This document shows positions 26,826 to 34,073 of a stretch of 64,000 bases of DNA, one piece after another. The translations under genes and the position numbers were made by a program. The first letter of the stretch is position 1. Each line of letters begins with the position of its first letter. The notes beneath the pieces were generated by a model, which was given only the letters and a program-made list of their open reading frames with translations, ran no database searches and was not told where the DNA came from. Source of the stretch: Prosthecobacter debontii. GTDB taxonomy: Bacteria > Verrucomicrobiota > Verrucomicrobiia > Verrucomicrobiales > Verrucomicrobiaceae. The stretch covers positions 1-64,000 of the forward strand of contig NZ_FUYE01000006.1 in assembly GCF_900167535.1 (NCBI RefSeq). Direction: 5' to 3'.

Positions 26826-27689
26826 ATGAAAACCCAACCCCCGGAGACTGTGTTTCTCAAGAACCTCTACGCCACTCCCGCCGATTGGCAGAGAGACTTG
26901 TTTTATTCTGTGGTGCGTGCCGGGCATCTGAAAGCCGGGCCGGAGCACCGCATCCAGCGGGAAACCTACCCTGGGCATGAGCTCATCCTCTGCCTGCGGG
27001 GCAGCGGCTGGCTGCAGGTGGCAGGGAAAAAACATATGATCGGTCCTGGTCAGATGGCTTGGGTAAACTGCCATCATCCTCACGTCTATGGAGCCATGCC
27101 GAATGACCCCTGGGAAGTCTATTGGGTGCGCGCGGAAGGGCGTTCCCTGGACCGCCTCGCCCAGTTGCTGGAGATCCGCTCCCTGCCAGTCTTGGCTGGC
27201 TTTGACGCCGCAGGCGCAGCGGCTGAGTTTGAGCGCAGCTTTCAGTATCTGGAGGGGAACCGCCCCTGCGATGCCGCGCATGTGAATGCCGCCATCTCCG
27301 CCATCATCGCCATGGCCTTCGATGCCCGCCTATCTGACCCAGATCTCATCCGGCCAGACCTGCCCATGCCGGTGCAGAAGGCGCTGGAAAAGATGCGCCT
27401 CTATTTTCACCAATCCATCCGCGTGGTGGAGCTGGCCCAACTCGCCGGTATGAGCGAGAGCCATTTCAGCCGCCAGTTCAAAGCCGCCATCGGCACCAGC
27501 CCCATCGATTGGCTGCGGCGTGAGCGCATCAATCAGGCCAAGCGCCGCCTGATCGAGTCCGACGATCCCGTGAAGGAAATCGCCCGTCAGGTGGGCTATG
27601 CCGATCAGTTCTTCTTCAGCAAAGACTTCAAGCGCATGACCAAACTCACGCCCACCCAGTTCCGCGATGAAGAGCGGCAGGCCGGGTGA
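26826..27689 (+). CDS. AraC-family transcriptional regulator
   Basis: An N-terminal cupin sensor of about 150 residues (HRIQRETYPGHELILCLRG, then MAWVNCHHPHVYG) is followed by two helix-turn-helix motifs. These are VVELAQLAGMSESHFSRQF and VKEIARQVGYADQFFFSKDFK, with the family signature ending at TPTQFR. The ATG at 26826 gives a 287-residue protein of normal size. The frame extends only 15 codons further upstream. Sensors of this type respond to sugars. It is divergent from the SNF2 gene, and no sugar operon is adjacent. The target is unknown. Confidence 0.9.
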   Translation: MKTQPPETVFLKNLYATPADWQRDLFYSVVRAGHLKAGPEHRIQRETYPGHELILCLRGSGWLQVAGKKHMIGPGQMAWVNCHHPHVYGAMPNDPWEVYWVRAEGRSLDRLAQLLEIRSLPVLAGFDAAGAAAEFERSFQYLEGNRPCDAAHVNAAISAIIAMAFDARLSDPDLIRPDLPMPVQKALEKMRLYFHQSIRVVELAQLAGMSESHFSRQFKAAIGTSPIDWLRRERINQAKRRLIESDDPVKEIARQVGYADQFFFSKDFKRMTKLTPTQFRDEERQAG

Positions 27690-27712
27690 GGGGGGAGCCT
27701 TTGCAAAATTTG

Positions 27713-28849
27713 TCAGGATGCGAAGAGTTGGTAATACTCCTTGAAGTAGAAGACACGATTCCTCCGCTTTCCTGTCAGTTCATGGACGATCCCCAACCTG
27801 CGCAAGTCTGACAATAAGCGATCAACGGTCGGTTGGCTGAGGTCAAGCCGACTGGACAATCCAGCACTGGTGACCACAGGTTTTGCAAAAAGAGATTCGA
27901 GTAAGCGACTGGCGTTGCCCGACCGTTTCCCGAGCGTCTGAATTTGGGCGGCGGTGCGCTGACGCATTTCATGAATGGACTGGAATGTCAGAACACCTTT
28001 GCGTGCCGTTTCATTGATCGCTACGAGGAAAAACTTGATCCAGTGCATCAGGTCTCCTCGTGTGCGGACGGCTGTCAGTGCGTCATAATAGGCTGCACGA
28101 TGTTGCTCCAAGTGGGCGGAAAGATAAAGGCAAGGGCGATGGAGTAATCCTTTGCTCACCAAATACAGTGCGATCAGAAGACGCCCAATGCGTCCATTGC
28201 CATCAAGAAATGGGTGAATGGTTTCAAACTGGTAGTGGCTGATGCCAATGCGGATGAGTTCTGGAACAGCGATGGTTTCATTGTGCCAAAATGCCTCCAG
28301 ATCGCTCATGAGAGCAGGCACCTCCTCATGATGAGGGGGGATGAAGACCGCATCTGCCAGAGTGGCTCCACCGATCCAATTTTGACTCCGACGGAATTCT
28401 CCCGGCGTTTTCCCTTCACCACGGACACCTTTGAGAAGTGTTCGATGAGCTTCACAAAGTAACCGATTGGATAACGGCAATGTTTTGAGCCTCTCGACGG
28501 ATTGATTCATGGCTTCAATGTAATTTCGAACCTCGCGCCAATCGTCCCGCTTTTCGGGGGCGATTTCTTCGGGATCTTCCTCCAAGGCTTCATCCATCTC
28601 CGTCTGAGTGCCTTCAATCCGACTTGAGGTTTGCGCCTCCTTAACCACGTGCATTTGGATGAAACGATCAACATCCGGCACAATCAGTGACAATCCGTTG
28701 AGTTCACCTAAATGGCGGTTGGCATTCGACAGCAAGTCATGAAGTTCAGGCGAATCCCACGTCCATTGATGATTCACGAGAGGCGGTTGGTAACTGCGAT
28801 AACGGAACTGTTGTTGGTAAGTCCCTTTCTGGAAGCCTTCGATTGTCAT
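27713..28849 (-). CDS. Fic family AMP-transferase with N-terminal inhibitory motif and winged helix
   Basis: The Fic motif HPFLDGNGRIGR (residues 212-223) is intact, so the enzyme should transfer AMP from ATP to a protein hydroxyl. Upstream, SSRIEG at 75-80 matches the [S/T]xxxE[G/N] inhibitory helix, with Glu79 as the blocking residue. This makes it a class II (self-inhibited) Fic protein with a Fic_N domain. The last 70 residues look like a winged helix (SSRLDLSQPTVDRLLSDLRRLG), typical of chromosomal Fic/DUF4172-type regulators. No separate antitoxin gene is beside it. The gene is visibly less GC-rich than its neighbours, which suggests transfer. Confidence 0.92.
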   Translation of the reverse strand: MTIEGFQKGTYQQQFRYRSYQPPLVNHQWTWDSPELHDLLSNANRHLGELNGLSLIVPDVDRFIQMHVVKEAQTSSRIEGTQTEMDEALEEDPEEIAPEKRDDWREVRNYIEAMNQSVERLKTLPLSNRLLCEAHRTLLKGVRGEGKTPGEFRRSQNWIGGATLADAVFIPPHHEEVPALMSDLEAFWHNETIAVPELIRIGISHYQFETIHPFLDGNGRIGRLLIALYLVSKGLLHRPCLYLSAHLEQHRAAYYDALTAVRTRGDLMHWIKFFLVAINETARKGVLTFQSIHEMRQRTAAQIQTLGKRSGNASRLLESLFAKPVVTSAGLSSRLDLSQPTVDRLLSDLRRLGIVHELTGKRRNRVFYFKEYYQLFAS

Positions 28850-28925
28850 TTTATTTTTGGCGGCCCGTTAAATTCAAGAAATGAAGATTTTGAATTTAAG
28901 GATATCACTAAAAAACGTTATGTGC

Positions 28926-29528
28926 CTAAAAGAATGTTGAAGTTGAGGCTTCTGCCAGCTCCTCCTTCAGCCGCTCCATCGGTAGGCCCATGACATTGGT
29001 CCAGGAGCCTTCGTAGCTGGCTAGGATCATCTCGCTGCATTCCTGGATGCCGTAAGCTCCGGCTTTATCCAGGGGATTCACACGGGCGTGGTAGGCACGG
29101 ATGATCTCTTCGGTGAGGGGGAGGAAAGTCACCTCGGTGATGACGTGGAAGCCATACCCCTGGGCTCCTCCCTGGGAGGCCAGATAGACGCCGGTGCAGA
29201 CCTGATGCTGACGGCCGGAGAGGCGCTGCATCATGTGCAGGGCTTCCTCGAGGTCGGCAGGTTTTCCCAGTGGTTCCCCATCCACATAGACCAGGGTATC
29301 CGCGCCAATGACGAGGGCGTCTGGACGGAGGGTGGCCCCGGCGTGGGCTTTACGGCGGGCGTTTTCCACCGTCAGGGCCTCGGGGGTGAGGCTGGCGTCG
29401 TGGGCTTCTTCCACCTCAGGCAGCAGGAGATCGAAGGTGAAACCGGCCTCACGCAGGAGCTCGACACGGCGGGGGGATTGGGAAGCCAGCACGAGAGGCT
29501 GGGCCGTGGCGGGATGGGGGGAACTCAT
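28926..29528 (-). CDS. maf: Maf-like nucleotide pyrophosphatase
   Basis: Maf proteins hydrolyse non-canonical or canonical nucleoside triphosphates (dTTP, UTP, m7GTP and others) to monophosphates and PPi in the cytoplasm. The motifs are complete: LASQSPRRVELL near the N-terminus, ENARRKA, VIGADTLVYVDGEPLGKP and the DKAGAYGIQ segment, followed by NVMGLP. The length is 200 residues, as usual. Its start overlaps the stop of the upstream lipoprotein gene by four bases (ATGA), so the two are translated from one mRNA. Confidence 0.95.
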   Translation of the reverse strand: MSSPHPATAQPLVLASQSPRRVELLREAGFTFDLLLPEVEEAHDASLTPEALTVENARRKAHAGATLRPDALVIGADTLVYVDGEPLGKPADLEEALHMMQRLSGRQHQVCTGVYLASQGGAQGYGFHVITEVTFLPLTEEIIRAYHARVNPLDKAGAYGIQECSEMILASYEGSWTNVMGLPMERLKEELAEASTSTFF

Positions 29529-29758
29529 GTGTCTTGTTCCTCGATCATCAGCACTTCATCGGCGCGGAGGAGCGAGTCGCGGTCTTGGAAGGTTCGGTAG
29601 CGGTAATAGCCAGTCTTGCTTTGGTATTCCGGGCGTCCTTTGCACATGTATTGGCGGCCGTCTTTCAGAGTGATTTTATAGCTGCCGCCCGCCGACTGGC
29701 AGCTTGCCAGGAGAGTGGCCGTCAGAATGACGCTGAGGAATGGCTTGATCAGAGGCAT
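29525..29758 (-). CDS. Small YgdI/YgdR-like lipoprotein
   Basis: The 77-residue product has a signal peptide and lipobox (TLLASC). It then has a short beta domain YKITLKDGRQYMCKGRPEY...TGYYRYRTFQDRD with LLRADEVLMIEE at the end. This resembles the small SH3-like YgdI/YgdR lipoproteins of enteric bacteria, whose function is unknown. The ATG at 29758 was chosen because it opens the signal peptide. Longer upstream frames run antisense to the methyltransferase. It is translationally coupled to maf. Confidence 0.78.
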   Translation of the reverse strand: MPLIKPFLSVILTATLLASCQSAGGSYKITLKDGRQYMCKGRPEYQSKTGYYRYRTFQDRDSLLRADEVLMIEEQDT

Positions 29759-29830
29759 GGAGGGAAGAACGCCTCTCAAGGAAAAACATTCGCACGCTTT
29801 CGCAAGTCCGCTTATATCGGCGGGCCACGC

Positions 29831-30406
29831 ATGTCCGCCGCTACTTTCCTTCAAGAATTCGTCCGCAATTGGCAGACCGTTGGGGCTGTGGCTCCTTCCA
29901 GTCAGGCTTTGGCTTACCGGATGATGGAATCCGCCGAGGTGGGCCGTGCCCAGCATGTGCTGGAGCTGGGGCCTGGCACGGGAGCATTTACGGAAGCGAT
30001 TTTGGATGTGATGCCGCATGGTTCGAGCTATTTGGGGATCGAGCTCAATGAAACCTTCGTTTCTCAGCTCAAACCGCGCTTCCCCAGCATGGATTTCCGA
30101 GCGGCTGGGGCGCAGGAGTTTGATTTTGGCAGTTATCTGGGCGGGCGGGAGCCCTTCGATGTGATCGTCAGTGGTTTGCCCTGGACCGCTTTTCCCCGTT
30201 CACTCCAGGAGGCGATCTTGGCCAATGTGCTGCCGCATCTGAAGCCCGGAGGGCGCTTTGCCACCTTCGCTTACTACGGTTTTCATCGCCTACCCAGCGG
30301 TCAGCGTTTTCGGGGGCTGCTGCATGAGCGGCTCACGGGGGTGGAGACCAGCCGTGTGGTGTGGGGAAATGTGCCGCCGGCCTTCGTCTATGTGGCACGG
30401 AAGTAG
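29831..30406 (+). CDS. SAM-dependent methyltransferase, phospholipid N-methyltransferase-like
   Basis: The Rossmann methyltransferase motif VLELGPGTGAFTEAIL (about residues 42-57) is followed by YLGIELNE. The sequence FDVIVSGLPWTAFP at the catalytic motif IV position is characteristic of PmtA/rRNA-adenine-dimethylase-like enzymes. The C-terminal GFHRLPSGQRFRG also fits PmtA. Such enzymes methylate phosphatidylethanolamine at the membrane, but the substrate here is inferred. The ATG at 29831 gives 191 residues. It is divergent from the lipoprotein-maf pair, with 72 bases between starts. Confidence 0.82.
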   Translation: MSAATFLQEFVRNWQTVGAVAPSSQALAYRMMESAEVGRAQHVLELGPGTGAFTEAILDVMPHGSSYLGIELNETFVSQLKPRFPSMDFRAAGAQEFDFGSYLGGREPFDVIVSGLPWTAFPRSLQEAILANVLPHLKPGGRFATFAYYGFHRLPSGQRFRGLLHERLTGVETSRVVWGNVPPAFVYVARK

Positions 30407-30517
30407 GAAGTTTCGTGTCGGATGAATGGATAATCCTTGTTCCAAACGTGTATTCATCACGTGAGGAAAGCTTGACCTCTGACGAGCTTTTTCTCAGGCT
30501 TACCTTTTCGACGATTT

Positions 30518-31663
30518 ATGAATTTTAACCGAGCTTCACTTTCGTTTATCTTTGCAGCGCTGACCACGTCAGCCATCGCCGGTGATAACTACCTCGTTTA
30601 CTTTGGTTGTTACACCAATGCCAAGTCGGGAAGCAAGGGCATCTACGTTTCGAAGTTCAGCAGCGGCACCGGTGAGCTTAGCGATCCGGAGTTGGCGGTG
30701 GAAACCGGCAGCCCCAGCTTCCTGGCCATCTCCGCCGACAAAAAGCACCTCTATGCCGTGGGTGAGATGCCCGTGCCTGGCAGCAAGGCCGGGGGAGTCA
30801 GCGCCTTTAACATCAGCCTGCCCGAGGGGAAGCTCAGCCCCATCAATCAAGTCTCCTCCGTGGGCGTGGGTCCCTGCCATGTCTCGCTGGATCACACCGG
30901 CGAGATGGCCATGATCGCGAACTACGGCAGTGGCAGCGTGGCCAGCTACGCCATCGGTCAAGGCGGAGAATTGAGCGAAGCGGTGAGCTTCATGCAGCAT
31001 GAAGGCAGCAGCGTGGACCCGAAGCGCCAGGCGGGTCCCCATGGGCACAGCATCAATGCCAGCCCGGACAATCAGTTCGCCCTCGCCTGTGACCTGGGGC
31101 TGGATAAGGTGCTGATCTATAAGATCGATCCTGAGCGCGGCAGCCTCATGGGGCATGGGCACGCCACCGTCCCTCCCGGCAGCGGCCCCCGCCACCTCGC
31201 CTTCCACCCCAACGGCAAGTTCGTCTTTGTGAACAATGAGATGCTGATGACGGTGACCTCCTTTGCCTATCAGGCCACAAAGGGAGCCATGACCGAGATC
31301 GAGACCGTCTCTACCCTCCCTGAAGCAGATCGTGGTAAGCAGGGCTACAGCACGGCGGAAACCGTGGCTCACCCGAATGGCAAATTCGTCTATGTGTCCA
31401 ACCGCACCCACGACACCATCGCCGTCTTCTCCTGCGATCCGGCCACCGGAAAACTCACCTTGATCCAGAATGCCCCTGCGGAAGGGGAAATTCCCCGTAA
31501 CTTCTGCCTGGACCCTTCCGGCAGGTGGATGATCGTGGCCCACCAGAACAGCAACACTGCCGCGCTCTTCAAGGTGGATACCGAGACGGGTAAACTGGCC
31601 TTTACGGGTAAAAAGGTGAAGGTCGGCGGTGCGGTCTGTGTACGTTTTCTGGCACTGGACTGA
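30518..31663 (+). CDS. Secreted lactonase family beta-propeller (6-phosphogluconolactonase-like)
   Basis: A signal peptide (1-21, ending SAIAGD) is followed by a seven-bladed propeller of the PF10282 lactonase family: YFGCYTNAKSGSKGIYV, GGVSAFNI, VSLDHTGEMAMIANYGSGSV, GPHGHSINASPD, GSGPRHLAFHPNGKFVFVNNE and the closing NFCLDPSGRWMIVAHQNS. Cytoplasmic homologues (YbhE/Pgl) hydrolyse 6-phosphogluconolactone. The exported form here more likely acts on other sugar lactones. It has 381 residues and stands alone. Confidence 0.88.
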   Translation: MNFNRASLSFIFAALTTSAIAGDNYLVYFGCYTNAKSGSKGIYVSKFSSGTGELSDPELAVETGSPSFLAISADKKHLYAVGEMPVPGSKAGGVSAFNISLPEGKLSPINQVSSVGVGPCHVSLDHTGEMAMIANYGSGSVASYAIGQGGELSEAVSFMQHEGSSVDPKRQAGPHGHSINASPDNQFALACDLGLDKVLIYKIDPERGSLMGHGHATVPPGSGPRHLAFHPNGKFVFVNNEMLMTVTSFAYQATKGAMTEIETVSTLPEADRGKQGYSTAETVAHPNGKFVYVSNRTHDTIAVFSCDPATGKLTLIQNAPAEGEIPRNFCLDPSGRWMIVAHQNSNTAALFKVDTETGKLAFTGKKVKVGGAVCVRFLALD

Positions 31664-31692
31664 TTAAGGCCTCTACCTTATGGTCGCTTCCT

Positions 31693-32076
31693 ATGAGTGG
31701 CGCATTTCTTTCAGACCATCGGCAGAGTGCAAGTGAGCGGGAAGCCGAGCGCCGCATTGCGGAATATCACGAGTCGATTGCCAAGCGCTGCTACAACGGA
31801 GCGACTTGGCTGCTGGTGATCACCATGGTCATCATGGCCATCCCCCAGCTCGGCTTGGAGCGCTGGCACTGGCACCTCGTCGGTGTCTCGGCTCTGATCA
31901 TGACCATCTTGGCCGTGCAGATGATCCGTTACGGACGCATCTCCAATGGTCTCGTCTGTCTCCTTTGTGCTTTCGCGGTGTTACCCGGCTGGGTTTACCT
32001 AGCCGATGATGTGGTGCGGGTCGGCACCTCATTTTTCACCATGATCGTGACTCAGTGGCGGGCGAAGTTTGGCTGA
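31693..32076 (+). CDS. Small membrane protein of unknown function
   Basis: The N-terminal 35 residues are charged and probably helical (REAERRIAEYHESIAKR). Three hydrophobic segments follow, at about 38-55, 62-79 and 87-104 (ATWLLVITMVIMAI; VGVSALIMTILAVQ; LVCLLCAFAVLPGW), and a short amphipathic tail. The gene begins 29 bases after the lactonase gene on the same strand and is followed by a clear terminator, so it probably closes that transcript. No family recognised. Confidence 0.65.
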   Translation: MSGAFLSDHRQSASEREAERRIAEYHESIAKRCYNGATWLLVITMVIMAIPQLGLERWHWHLVGVSALIMTILAVQMIRYGRISNGLVCLLCAFAVLPGWVYLADDVVRVGTSFFTMIVTQWRAKFG

Positions 32077-32101
32077 AGCCACCCCTTAGCTGAGTCAATT
32101 G

Positions 32102-32147
32102 AAAGGGCCAGAGCTCCTGGAGGGGGCGTCCTGGCCCTTCCTTTTTT
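32102..32147 (+). terminator. Rho-independent terminator
   Basis: AAAGGGCCAG at 32102-32111 pairs with CTGGCCCTT at 32131-32139 and is followed by CCTTTTTT. It lies 26 bases after the small membrane protein's stop codon. This is the cleanest intrinsic terminator in the window. Confidence 0.88.
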
Positions 32148-32198
32148 CGGTCGTGCCGAGCGAACGACACCGCGCATGAGCGTCATTGAGTTCTTTAA

Positions 32199-32213
32199 TG
32201 AAAATGATACGCA
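32199..32213. promoter_or_regulatory. Fur-box-like site upstream of PchR-like regulator
   Basis: TGAAAATGATACGCA matches the 7-1-7 Fur consensus TGATAAT-N-ATTATCA at 10 of 14 positions, by hand alignment. The surrounding run is the only AT-rich stretch in this gap. Genes of the PchR type are often repressed by Fur, which makes the site plausible, but the match is imperfect. Confidence 0.3.
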
Positions 32214-32311
32214 GTCGCAAATAAGGGTTGATCGGTCCAAAGAGCGACGTTAAAAAGCGCTCGCTGCCTTCGGGGCCGCTTCACGTCACTTCACTGCCAC
32301 GGATCGTGTCC

Positions 32312-33232
32312 ATGCTTTTTCCTGCCTTTGAAAGCCGCTGGCTGGGTGCCGATGCCCAGCTCGGGGGAAATCATTGGCTCAAGGCCCTGCGCCCCGGGGG
32401 AGTCACCGCCCTGCTGCTGCTGGAGGGGCCGGTGCGGGTGGAGTGGAGCCTGCGCAGCCATCGTGAGATCTCCGGCAATAGCCTGATCTGGCTGAATACG
32501 GCGGTGGCCTTGCCGGAGAGCTGGCGCTTGCTCGGGGGGCGTCAGCATGAGGCCCTGGCCCTGCATTTTCCCATCGAGTGGGTGCACAGCAGTCTCACCA
32601 GCCTGCGCCAGGAGTTGTCGGCAGATTTCCGGGGCCTCTTACTCGGGCCGCACTCCGCCACCCCGCTGATCACACGCCCGCTGGAGGCGGAGGATCGAGT
32701 CTGGTCCCGCACCCTTATGGCGCCCACACTTTGCACCGCCGCAAGGCACCTGCTGGAGGGCAGTCGAATGAGTGAGTTTTTCTTCCGCAAGGTGCTCACC
32801 GAGTCGAAAGGGGAGGAGCTTTTCTGCACCCGCACCCGCCGTCTCTCCCTGGAGCGGGTGGCCAAAGTGCGTGCGGCGCTGCTGGAGAATCTGGAGGAGC
32901 CGCCGACTCTGGAGGAGCTGGCCCGCCTGTGTGGCTGCAATCCGCAGTATCTCTCCCGCACGTTTTCGGAAGCGGCGGGCACCACCATCAGCCTCTATCT
33001 GCGCCGGCTGCGCATTGAGCGGGCGGCGGAGATGCTGGCGCATGGCCGGGCCAATGCCAGCGAGGCGGCCCTGGAGGTGGGCTACCGCAGTCTCAGTCAT
33101 TTCAGCCAGGCATTCCGTGCGGAAAAAGGCATCACGCCCAGTGAATGGGTGCGCCGACCCGGAATCTCGGCGGAGGCGAATACAAACATCGGAGCAAATG
33201 CGAATACAAACGCCCGACAAATTCCGGCATGA
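32312..33232 (+). CDS. AraC-family regulator, PchR-like
   Basis: The C-terminal domain carries two helix-turn-helix motifs (LEELARLCGCNPQYLSRTFSEA and ASEAALEVGYRSLSHFSQAFR, then GITPSEW). The N-terminal 200 residues (WLKALRPGGVTALLLLEGPV, LALHFPIEWV) resemble the sensor of PchR-like siderophore regulators more than the sugar-binding cupin type. The ATG at 32312 is preferred. The frame opens earlier at a TTG (32228) without recognisable sequence. The tail (ISAEANTNIGANANTNA) is low-complexity. The site at 32199 hints at iron control, but no TonB receptor or siderophore gene is in view. Confidence 0.83.
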   Translation: MLFPAFESRWLGADAQLGGNHWLKALRPGGVTALLLLEGPVRVEWSLRSHREISGNSLIWLNTAVALPESWRLLGGRQHEALALHFPIEWVHSSLTSLRQELSADFRGLLLGPHSATPLITRPLEAEDRVWSRTLMAPTLCTAARHLLEGSRMSEFFFRKVLTESKGEELFCTRTRRLSLERVAKVRAALLENLEEPPTLEELARLCGCNPQYLSRTFSEAAGTTISLYLRRLRIERAAEMLAHGRANASEAALEVGYRSLSHFSQAFRAEKGITPSEWVRRPGISAEANTNIGANANTNARQIPA

Positions 33233-33291
33233 AATCGACAGCCAATGTTCCGAACAAAACGAATTTCTTTCCGTCTAAAACATAAACCCCT

Positions 33292-33456
33292 ATGAATTAC
33301 ACGAACCTCGATAGCCGTCTCAAGTTCCAGCAATTGAGCCCAAGTTTCCTCCGCCGCCTGAAGCGAATCCGCGCCAACAGCCTGAAGGGCAAGGCGAAGA
33401 AAGCACCTCCGGCCACTCCCCCTGTCTCTGGGGATGTCGCTCCGGCGGCGTCCTGA
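33292..33456 (+). CDS. Small basic protein, 54 residues
   Basis: A clean frame starts with MNYTNLDSRLKFQQLSPSF and continues into an arginine/lysine-rich helix (RRLKRIRANSLKGKAKKA). It ends in a proline/alanine tail (PPATPPVSGDVAPAA). The net charge is strongly positive. It begins 59 bases after the AraC regulator and ends before the repeat block. The mixed composition and absence of low-complexity coding bias argue for a real gene, but I recognise no family. A ribosomal-protein-like or nucleic-acid-binding role is possible. Confidence 0.5.
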   Translation: MNYTNLDSRLKFQQLSPSFLRRLKRIRANSLKGKAKKAPPATPPVSGDVAPAAS

Positions 33457-34073
33457 ACTCGGCGGCGGGTCTTATCGCGATTCTGGAAAAGAATTTCCGG
33501 CGCTTCGAGTGAATCCTAGGTGATCGAATGACGGAGACCTGTGGCCCGAACACTCCGTGTGCGGAAAGCCAGAGGTGGTAGAACTGGAAATCCACGTGTC
33601 TCAGCCGATCTGGCAAACTGCTTGCCACTCAAAGGTCGGAGTTCCGCCTCCAGGTGGCAGGGGAGGGAGGACTTTTGTAAGCTCCCAGATTCCGGCTGAA
33701 GCCGGGGCTCCGAACGAGGATCCCCTGGCCTGCGGAGACCTGTGGCCCGCACACTCCGTGTGCGGAAAGCCAGACGTGGTAGAACTGGAAATCCACATGT
33801 CTCAGCCGATCTGGCAAAGTGCTTGTCACTCAAAGTTCGAGCTCTGCCTTCAGGCGGCAGGGGAGGGGACTTTTGTAAGCTTCCAGATTCCGGCTGAAGC
33901 CGGGCTCCGAATGAGGATCCTGGCCTTCGAGGCAAGGTGGATGTGTGGGTGCCTTGCTTGGCATTCCACGCGGTCACCTGCACACGGAGTGTGCGGACCA
34001 CTTCACTCTCTGGCTGACCGGAAATCCTGGAGAGATCGCTAAAGCCACCTGAAGGCGGTGCTCCGAACCCCGC
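33457..34073. other. Gene-free gap filled by a tandem duplication and family B repeats
   Basis: No gene is supported. The gap holds the tandem 200-bp repeat (33532-33927), a GCACACGGAGTGTGC palindrome near 33978 that inverts the GCACACTCCGTGTGC palindrome of the duplicated units, and a partial family B unit at 34041-34070. Short open frames on both strands mirror each other and have no recognisable content. Confidence 0.7.
33532..33927. repeat. Tandem direct duplication, about 200 bp per unit
   Basis: Unit 1 starts at 33532 and unit 2 at 33733. Both begin CGGAGACCTGTGGCCCG and run through the palindrome CACTCCGTGTGCGG, the shared GTGGTAGAACTGGAAATCC segment, a family B double hairpin and GAGGATCC. 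Units differ by scattered substitutions and short deletions, so the duplication is not brand new. Confidence 0.85.
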
